DNA from: Firmicutes bacterium UBA5301
Lineage (GTDB): Bacteria; Bacillota; UBA5301
Assembly (NCBI GenBank): GCA_002408345.1
Contig: DHRX01000053.1
Coordinates: 3,447 to 13,841 of the forward strand
DNA: 10,395 nucleotides
Direction: 5' to 3'
Under the pieces are notes generated by a model that was not told where the DNA came from, ran no database searches, and saw only the letters and a list, made by a program, of their open reading frames with translations. Below, piece after piece: positions 6,144 to 10,395 of this stretch (its first letter is position 1; each line of letters begins with the position of its first letter). Position numbers and translations under genes: made by a program.

Positions 6144-6728
6144 ATGAATCTTCACGTACTTGTAACTAGTAAGAGCCTTGATAAACTTGTTTGTAGCGAT
6201 AATTTCACCGCGGAACACTCACAAAGAGTAGCCTCGTTGGCTGAGTGTATTGGCAAAGCCTTAGGCTTAAATAAAAACTTAATTAAAGATTTAGCGATTG
6301 CGGGGTTACTCCATGATATTGGTAAAACAGCCTTACCAAAGCAACTCCTCTATAAACCGGCGGCGCTATCAGTAACTGAGCAGGCTCAAATCCACCTGCA
6401 CCCGATAATAGGGGCCAAAATTGCGGAAGTAGCTGGCTTCGAAGCCCATATCGTATCGGCTATTAATGGCCACCACGAACGACTCGATGGCTCGGGTTAT
6501 CCCTTGGGTCTGCAAGGGATAGAAATCGATCTGTTAACCAGGATTATTAGTATTGTAGATGTTTATGCGGCGATGACTTCAGAACGTCCTTACCGCAAAG
6601 CCCTAACTACCGCGATAGCCTTAGAAGAGTTAAGTGATGCCAATCGATATGACCAGCAGGTAGTGGCGGTGTTAAAACGAGTAATAACCCAGCCTGAATT
6701 TGGCGCAATGGGACAAGCTAGTCAATAA
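6144..6728 (+). CDS. HD-GYP domain cyclic-di-GMP phosphodiesterase
   Basis: A compact 194-residue protein consisting of little more than one HD-GYP domain, which hydrolyses c-di-GMP with a metal centre. Visible ligand and signature residues are H25 (HSQRV), H57-D58 in LLHDIGK, H86 in HPxxG, H110-H111 followed by ERLDGSGYPLG (112-122), and D139 in DVYAAMTSERPYR. All look intact, so it should be active. There is no sensor domain, signal peptide or membrane helix. Control probably comes from the riboswitch upstream. ATG 6144 has AAGGAAGG nine bases before it. The GGDEF gene follows after 16 bases. Free-standing HD-GYP domains can also cut short dinucleotides such as pGpG, and HD-GYPs in some bacteria prefer cGAMP; c-di-GMP is the likely substrate here. 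Confidence 0.92.
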   Translation: MNLHVLVTSKSLDKLVCSDNFTAEHSQRVASLAECIGKALGLNKNLIKDLAIAGLLHDIGKTALPKQLLYKPAALSVTEQAQIHLHPIIGAKIAEVAGFEAHIVSAINGHHERLDGSGYPLGLQGIEIDLLTRIISIVDVYAAMTSERPYRKALTTAIALEELSDANRYDQQVVAVLKRVITQPEFGAMGQASQ

Positions 6729-6744
6729 AGGGATTTTGCAAAAA

Positions 6745-7461
6745 ATGTCTAATAGCCGGGTTAGAAAAGTGGTGTGGAGAGTGAAAACGACCATGATTGG
6801 AAGAATCCGGTATGGACTTGGGGGCGCAGCGGTTAGTCTAATATTGACCGGTGCATTTTACCGTATTAACCAGATCTATCCGCCAGAAATGGATAAGGTT
6901 GTTTACTCTTTGATGGCTATTTTTAACGGTATTCTTGGGGCGGTATTGGCCGTCTTGTTTTCTAAATTATATGGACTGGCTGTTGTGGACCCCCTAACCC
7001 AAGTGGGTAATAGGCGGTTCTTTTTTACATTGGGGGAAAAACAGTTAGCTCTGGCTCAACGGTATGAGCGGCCGTTATCTATTGCCATGATTGATATTGA
7101 TAATTTCAAAGCCCATAATGATGCTAAGGGCCATGTTGCTGGGGACAAGCTACTCCAGAGGGTGGCTACTGCGCTCCAACGCAACCTACATAATTCAGAT
7201 GTTATTGCCCGCTTAGGTGGAGATGAGTTTGTGCTGTTATTACCGAACACAACGAAAGAAGAAGCGGTGCAGTTAATTCACCGCTTAAATGGTCCTGTTT
7301 CTGCTTATTTAAGTAATTTTGGGGTCCAGATGTCTGTTGGAGTAGCCTCTTTCCCGGAAGATGGGAGAGAGATAGAAACCCTTTTAAATAGAGCAGACAC
7401 CAAGCTCTATCAAACTAAAGCGGTGCCTGCTCCAGGTGTGTTACGAGTAGTAACTAACTAG
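6745..7461 (+). CDS. Membrane-anchored GGDEF diguanylate cyclase
   Basis: A 238-residue protein that makes c-di-GMP from two GTP. A basic N-terminus is followed by two hydrophobic helices (about 24-41 and 52-79) with a short loop between them, then a GGDEF domain: DPLTQVGNRR (82-91), IDIDNFKAHND (117-126), and RLGGDEFVLLLP with GGDEF at 158-162. The active-site motif is intact. The inhibitory I-site, normally RxxD five residues before GGDEF, reads HNSD (149-152), so product inhibition is probably weak or absent. The start is not certain: ATG 6745 follows AAAGGG by 12 bases, while TTG 6700 would overlap the HD-GYP gene and GTG 6781 or ATG 6793 would shorten the basic tail. It shares the riboswitch transcript with the HD-GYP gene. 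Its stop TAG overlaps that of the convergent cytochrome gene. Confidence 0.9.
   Translation: MSNSRVRKVVWRVKTTMIGRIRYGLGGAAVSLILTGAFYRINQIYPPEMDKVVYSLMAIFNGILGAVLAVLFSKLYGLAVVDPLTQVGNRRFFFTLGEKQLALAQRYERPLSIAMIDIDNFKAHNDAKGHVAGDKLLQRVATALQRNLHNSDVIARLGGDEFVLLLPNTTKEEAVQLIHRLNGPVSAYLSNFGVQMSVGVASFPEDGREIETLLNRADTKLYQTKAVPAPGVLRVVTN
7391..7432 (-). terminator. Possible minus-strand hairpin terminator inside the GGDEF gene
   Basis: In the minus-strand RNA GAGCAGGCACC and GGTGTCTGCTC form 11 pairs with one G-U around a 20-base loop. On the plus strand the same spot is an A-C mismatch, so the fold suits the minus transcript better. The tail TATTTAAAA is a poor U-tract. It lies 26 bases past the cytochrome stop. 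The same bases encode the conserved RADxxLYxxK end of the GGDEF domain, so it may be chance. Confidence 0.3.
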
Positions 7462-8570
7462 CTTCTGCCTCCCCATTTACAAGAGAGACAGATGTCATCT
7501 TCTATTGAGGAATCAGGGCGACTAACTTCCATCGGCATAGTACCACCAGCATAGCGGTAAGCATCCTGTAGTAATTTTAAGGCATAATCGGAATTATGTA
7601 CGCCAAGGCTAGCATCGTTCTTGACAAACAAGTAAACTTGGTAGGCTTTATCCAATTTCCCGGTAGGATCATTCTTAAAGGGCAGCGTCCCGCCACGGTG
7701 GCATTGGTTACAGTTGCCCGGTTGGAACCCTGGTAATTCCCCACCATTCTGTTCTTTTAAATAGCTTTCTAAATGGTCCAGCCAACTTTGGACCGCTGTT
7801 TGCTGTCCATTAATGTTATAATCGACGACATCTCCATGACAGGGTACACAAGCTGCAGTGTTTAGCTTGCCTTTAGCGCTCTCCATCAATAAAGTGTGGC
7901 CACCAACACCAGGACTAGCTGCTGGTGCCATATGGCACATAACACAGCGGTCTTTACTGTTATGGTTAGTAGGTCGTACTTTCGTATAGTCCTCAGTTGA
8001 ATATTCGTCATGGCTCTGACCGGTTAACATTAGGTTCTGCCACTTAATGCCATGACAAGAGCTACAGAGTTCAGCTTTAGGTAAACGGAGTTGGGCTGCG
8101 TGACTAGCTGAGTGCGGATCATGGCAGGTGCTACAGGTAATTCCAGCCGGTTCGCTACTAGGCATCTGAGCCCAGGTCGTATTAAAATCTTGACCAGAAC
8201 GTAATACTTGAATATATCCCCGGGTATTATGGCACTTGGCACACTCTTGGATGCGGGCATCGCCAATTTCGGCATAGGTGTAGGGGAGCGGCACGTGGTG
8301 GGGAGATAGCTGCCAGCCAGCGATTTCTTTCTGGTGACAGGGGGCACAGACTTCGTTTTGGTATAAACTTTCGGCTACTGGGGAGGAGCCATCATGGGGG
8401 TTCGGATGGCAGGTTTGACAAGTAAGTCCAGCGACCGCATGGGGGGTAGAGGCCCAATCACTAAGGTTAATGTCGTGACAAGAAAGGCAGGACTGGTCTT
8501 GGGCCAGGCTAACCGGAGAAAAAACTAGCCCAACGCCAATAAATAAAAAAATAGGCAATAAGTTCCGCAT
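7458..8570 (-). CDS. Secreted multiheme cytochrome c, nine CXXCH plus a C-terminal CXXCK
   Basis: A 370-residue exported cytochrome. ATG 8570 is preferred because AGGTGA lies eight bases upstream; the in-frame GTG at 8582 falls within that site. The N-terminus is a clean Sec signal, with a basic MRN, a hydrophobic core, and likely cleavage at SLAQ-DQ. Nine CXXCH sites follow: CLSCH, CQTCH, CAPCH, CAKCH, CSTCH, CSSCH, CVMCH, CVPCH and CNQCH. Near the end come a helix with GVHNSDYALKLLQ, like the closing helix of NrfA/HAO-type cytochromes, and a final CLSCK six residues from the stop. CXXCK is the lysine-ligated heme site of NrfA, but there it is the first heme. Whether this copy carries heme is unknown. 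It probably works as a periplasmic or cell-surface electron carrier or reductase. It lies 57 bases after the flavoprotein gene and converges on the GGDEF gene with shared CTAG stops. Confidence 0.93.
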   Translation of the reverse strand: MRNLLPIFLFIGVGLVFSPVSLAQDQSCLSCHDINLSDWASTPHAVAGLTCQTCHPNPHDGSSPVAESLYQNEVCAPCHQKEIAGWQLSPHHVPLPYTYAEIGDARIQECAKCHNTRGYIQVLRSGQDFNTTWAQMPSSEPAGITCSTCHDPHSASHAAQLRLPKAELCSSCHGIKWQNLMLTGQSHDEYSTEDYTKVRPTNHNSKDRCVMCHMAPAASPGVGGHTLLMESAKGKLNTAACVPCHGDVVDYNINGQQTAVQSWLDHLESYLKEQNGGELPGFQPGNCNQCHRGGTLPFKNDPTGKLDKAYQVYLFVKNDASLGVHNSDYALKLLQDAYRYAGGTMPMEVSRPDSSIEDDICLSCKWGGRS

Positions 8571-8627
8571 ATAAATACTCACCTCGTTAGTGATAATTCC
8601 ATCTACAGAGAATATTTCCTGCTAATT

Positions 8628-9224
8628 TCAGCCCCTTCGAGGGGGCCGTTTTTTCTTTCTTTTGCGTATTGAAAACCCGAAATGGCCCAGGTATTTACCG
8701 ATTTCGTGATAATGACCGTGAACATAGGTAACCAGCCCTGATTTTAATAGATCCAGGCGCCCCTCTGTGTTTATCAGGCTCTCGGTAACTTGAATGGCGA
8801 CTACGTTGGCGAGGAAAAGGTCGTGACTGCCCAGGGGGATAATTTGATCTAGTCGACATTCAATGTTGATAGGGCACTCCAAAATTATCGGGGCACTAAC
8901 CTGTTGGGCTGGTCCAGGAGTGAGCCCTGTAGCCTCGAACTTGTCAATCTGTCGCCCCGATTGGACGCCACAAAAATCCACCGCCCGAGCCAGTTTGGTC
9001 GCCGGTACGTTAACTACAAATTCACCGGAGTCTCGGATGATCGGGTAAGAATAACGTTCCGGTCGGACGGAAATAGAGAGCATCGGGGGGTTAGTACAGA
9101 TTGTGCCGGTCCAGGCGACGGTAATAATGTTGGGTTTTTCTTGGCCAAGTTGACAACTGACCATAACTACCGGTAGCGGGTAGAGTAAGGTCGAGGGGCG
9201 CCATTGGGCCTTTTTAATCTCCAT
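8628..9224 (-). CDS. Flavin reductase-like (FMN-binding split-barrel) protein
   Basis: A 198-residue cytoplasmic protein of the flavin reductase-like family. It shows the family pattern: STLLYPLPVVMVSC, IITVAWTGTICTNPPMLSISVRPERYSYPIIRDSGEFVVNVP, then DFCGVQSGRQIDKF and a C-terminal YxHGHYHEIGKYLGHFGFS. Such proteins bind FMN and act as NAD(P)H:flavin reductases or electron-transfer flavoproteins. In anaerobes many have no known partner. ATG 9224 has AAAGGAGGAG at 9229-9238 with good spacing. The last dozen residues, RKRKKKRPPRRG, extend past the usual family end and are encoded by a T-rich tract and hairpin that look like a plus-strand terminator. It is upstream of the cytochrome gene on the same strand, so the two may be co-transcribed. 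The physiological substrate is unknown. Confidence 0.9.
   Translation of the reverse strand: MEIKKAQWRPSTLLYPLPVVMVSCQLGQEKPNIITVAWTGTICTNPPMLSISVRPERYSYPIIRDSGEFVVNVPATKLARAVDFCGVQSGRQIDKFEATGLTPGPAQQVSAPIILECPINIECRLDQIIPLGSHDLFLANVVAIQVTESLINTEGRLDLLKSGLVTYVHGHYHEIGKYLGHFGFSIRKRKKKRPPRRG
8631..8665 (+). terminator. Plus-strand intrinsic terminator overlapping the flavoprotein 3' end
   Basis: GCCCC (8631-8635) pairs with GGGGC (8642-8646) around a TTCG-type loop, followed by CCG and TTTTTTCTTTCTTTT (8649-8663). The T-tract follows the hairpin only on the plus strand, although both flanking genes are on the minus strand. It would stop plus-strand transcripts coming from the cyclic-di-GMP operon. 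Confidence 0.65.
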
Positions 9225-9266
9225 TTTTCTCCTCCTTTAACAAATACCTTCATATTATTATCCCTA

Positions 9267-9275
9267 ATCATAACA
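9267..9275 (-). promoter_or_regulatory. Weak candidate extended -10 promoter for the flavoprotein gene
   Basis: On the minus strand TGTTATGAT fits an extended -10 (TG-n-TATGAT) about 40 bases before the ATG. No good -35 is visible. It faces the plus-strand promoter of the GNAT gene within the same 124-base divergent region (9225-9348). Confidence 0.3.
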
Positions 9276-9296
9276 AACCCCTCCGTCTCCGTCCTT

Positions 9297-9325
9297 TTGC
9301 ATTCCCGAGAAACGGGTGGTATAAT
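9297..9325 (+). promoter_or_regulatory. Sigma-A promoter of the GNAT gene
   Basis: TTGCAT (9297-9302) and a perfect TATAAT (9320-9325) are 17 bases apart. The spacer carries the small dyad CCCG-AGAAA-CGGG (9304-9316), which could be a regulator site. The predicted transcript starts near 9332, so the leader is under 20 bases and just reaches the ribosome site GGGAGGA (9336-9342). Confidence 0.75.
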
Positions 9326-9348
9326 CGGGCGGTGTGGGAGGAAAGAAA

Positions 9349-10278
9349 TTGCACGAAATCATTGAATATTTCCAGAAACACGACTATAAAGTAGAAGATT
9401 ATGCCGTAATTCCTGTGGACACTCTACCCACTGTGGAAACGGTTTATCAGATAGCGGTAACTAAAGATGACCAATTTCAGGTTGATTTAGCGGTAGACGC
9501 GGAAAAAAACTTACTGGTGGTTAATAACTTAGACTGTCCGGTTCAACGCTTAGGGGAAACGCTACAGGATTTAACCCGAGTTACAGCCGAGTTCGATCCT
9601 GATACGGTTCTGGTCCAAGGGGCAACCGGTCGGTACCGCTTATGGCAGGACTATGGTTTTTACAAGCACTATCAATGTATAATTACCGGGACAGAAACCC
9701 AGTTTGCTACTGATAGGATTGACCAAAGTCTAGATCAGACTGCTCGTAATCTAGCTACCCAGCTCGGGGAAGAGGTGGAAGTTTACGAGGTCGCTGCTGA
9801 CTTACCTTATATCTATTCTGTGGAAATCGTTGATCGGAAAGCACAGCATCCTGATGCGGCTCAGTACCACTGTGACCTCCACTATCATCAATTAACTGGA
9901 GCGGTCTACCTAGACCGCCTATGGTTAGCAGAAGATAAGCGGCACCAAGGGCTAGGAACTGCGACTGTCGAAATCCTCAAAGAAACCTTAGTCGAGGTAG
10001 GCGCCAACTACCTGTACCTTCGGGCTACAGAAAGTTCCGAGTCTTTCTGGGACCGTTACTCCGAGTTTACCCCTTGTTACCGGTTAAATCAACGCTGGGC
10101 TCGTCGGATGCGACGTCAACTTCGGCGGGAACCGGGTTGGGATCGGGTCTATGTTCGTGGAGTTAAGTTGGCTAACCCCTTAGATTACTACGGCAACCAT
10201 CCTGGTGAAGACTGGGACTTTTTTCAGGCCCAAGAAATGCTCAGACTAAACAGAATGGAGGAGAATCAGTATGAGTAA
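9349..10278 (+). CDS. GNAT-family N-acetyltransferase with a long N-terminal half
   Basis: A 309-residue soluble protein. The C-terminal part (about 175-250) is a GNAT domain: a beta strand GAVYLDRLWLAEDKRHQGLGTA with the acetyl-CoA pyrophosphate-binding R198-x-x-G201-x-G203, then a helix, NYLYLRATESSESFWDRYSEF, and a basic RWARRMRRQLRRE tail. The N-terminal half has no motif A that I can see. Its segment GATGRYRLWQDYGFYKHYQ (91-109) resembles the closing (motif B) part of a GNAT, so the protein may be a tandem GNAT with a degenerate first copy; this is inference. The TTG start is chosen because GGGAGGA lies seven bases before it; GTG 9334 overlaps that site and the predicted transcript start. 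It overlaps the next gene by eight bases. The acceptor substrate is unknown. Confidence 0.82.
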   Translation: MHEIIEYFQKHDYKVEDYAVIPVDTLPTVETVYQIAVTKDDQFQVDLAVDAEKNLLVVNNLDCPVQRLGETLQDLTRVTAEFDPDTVLVQGATGRYRLWQDYGFYKHYQCIITGTETQFATDRIDQSLDQTARNLATQLGEEVEVYEVAADLPYIYSVEIVDRKAQHPDAAQYHCDLHYHQLTGAVYLDRLWLAEDKRHQGLGTATVEILKETLVEVGANYLYLRATESSESFWDRYSEFTPCYRLNQRWARRMRRQLRREPGWDRVYVRGVKLANPLDYYGNHPGEDWDFFQAQEMLRLNRMEENQYE

Positions 10279-10395
10279 ATGTGAGTCGGCACTAATGGTC
10301 TTAACGACAACGGAGTCCAAGTGGCTCATTGCCAAGGCGCTACTAAAATTGGACCAGGTAGAGCAGGCCTTGGCAGAAGGTTACCTCTTACTAGC
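10271..10395 (+). CDS. Start of an unidentified gene, truncated by the window end
   Basis: An open frame from ATG 10271 to the edge gives 41 residues with no stop. GGAGGAG lies about ten bases upstream, inside the end of the GNAT gene, and ATGAGTAA overlaps that gene's stop, which is typical of translational coupling. The visible part contains LTTTESKWLIAKALLKLDQVEQALAEG followed by hydrophobic residues, suggesting a cytoplasmic protein starting with a helix and a beta strand. I cannot name a family from this fragment. Its job is probably linked to that of the GNAT protein. Confidence 0.72.
   Translation, partial: MSKCESALMVLTTTESKWLIAKALLKLDQVEQALAEGYLLL

Noticed and set aside
8863..9176. 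Two plus-strand open frames opposite the flavoprotein gene
   Set aside because: They are antisense shadows with no ribosome binding site and no recognisable motif.
1..10395. CRISPR arrays, transposases, insertion sequences, tRNA or rRNA genes
   Set aside because: I saw no spaced repeats, transposase motifs, terminal inverted repeats or recognisable tRNA/rRNA segments on either strand.

Overview
The window looks like a chromosomal piece of an anaerobic, respiring Bacillota (Clostridia-type) bacterium. The reasons are strong AGGAGG-type ribosome binding sites, frequent TTG starts, a class I cyclic-di-GMP riboswitch, and a tungsten/molybdenum aldehyde-oxidoreductase-family enzyme lying between two multiheme c-type cytochromes. 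The species cannot be named from the sequence.

Left part (1-5920): the 3' end of a multiheme cytochrome built of NrfA-like pentaheme modules runs in from upstream and ends at an intrinsic terminator. After about 300 bases of intergenic DNA with several dyads and a strong leader hairpin comes a tight four-gene operon: a six-helix cytochrome b subunit, a Tat-exported four-cluster ferredoxin, an AOR-family catalytic subunit and a small protein of unknown function. It closes with a strong terminator. The gene set recalls E. coli ydhYVWXUT and the BamBC pair. I infer that the AOR subunit is carried across the membrane by the Tat signal of its iron-sulfur partner and exchanges electrons with quinone through the cytochrome b, or with periplasmic cytochromes. 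The substrate is unknown. The AOR subunit has unusual residues at both pterin-binding motifs.

Middle part (5921-7461): a promoter, a cyclic-di-GMP-I riboswitch with a readable translation-control platform, and a two-gene operon encoding a soluble HD-GYP phosphodiesterase and a membrane-anchored GGDEF cyclase. The riboswitch therefore controls enzymes that break down and make its own ligand.

Right part (7458-9224, minus strand): a secreted cytochrome with nine CXXCH motifs and a C-terminal CXXCK motif, preceded by a flavin-reductase-like flavoprotein. The cytochrome is convergent with the GGDEF gene and the two stop codons share one CTAG. The first clear plus-strand terminator after the cyclase lies only at about 8631-8660, so the riboswitch transcript may run antisense through the whole cytochrome gene.

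Far right (9225-10395): a divergent promoter region, a GNAT-family protein with a long N-terminal half, and the start of an overlapping gene of unknown function cut by the window edge.
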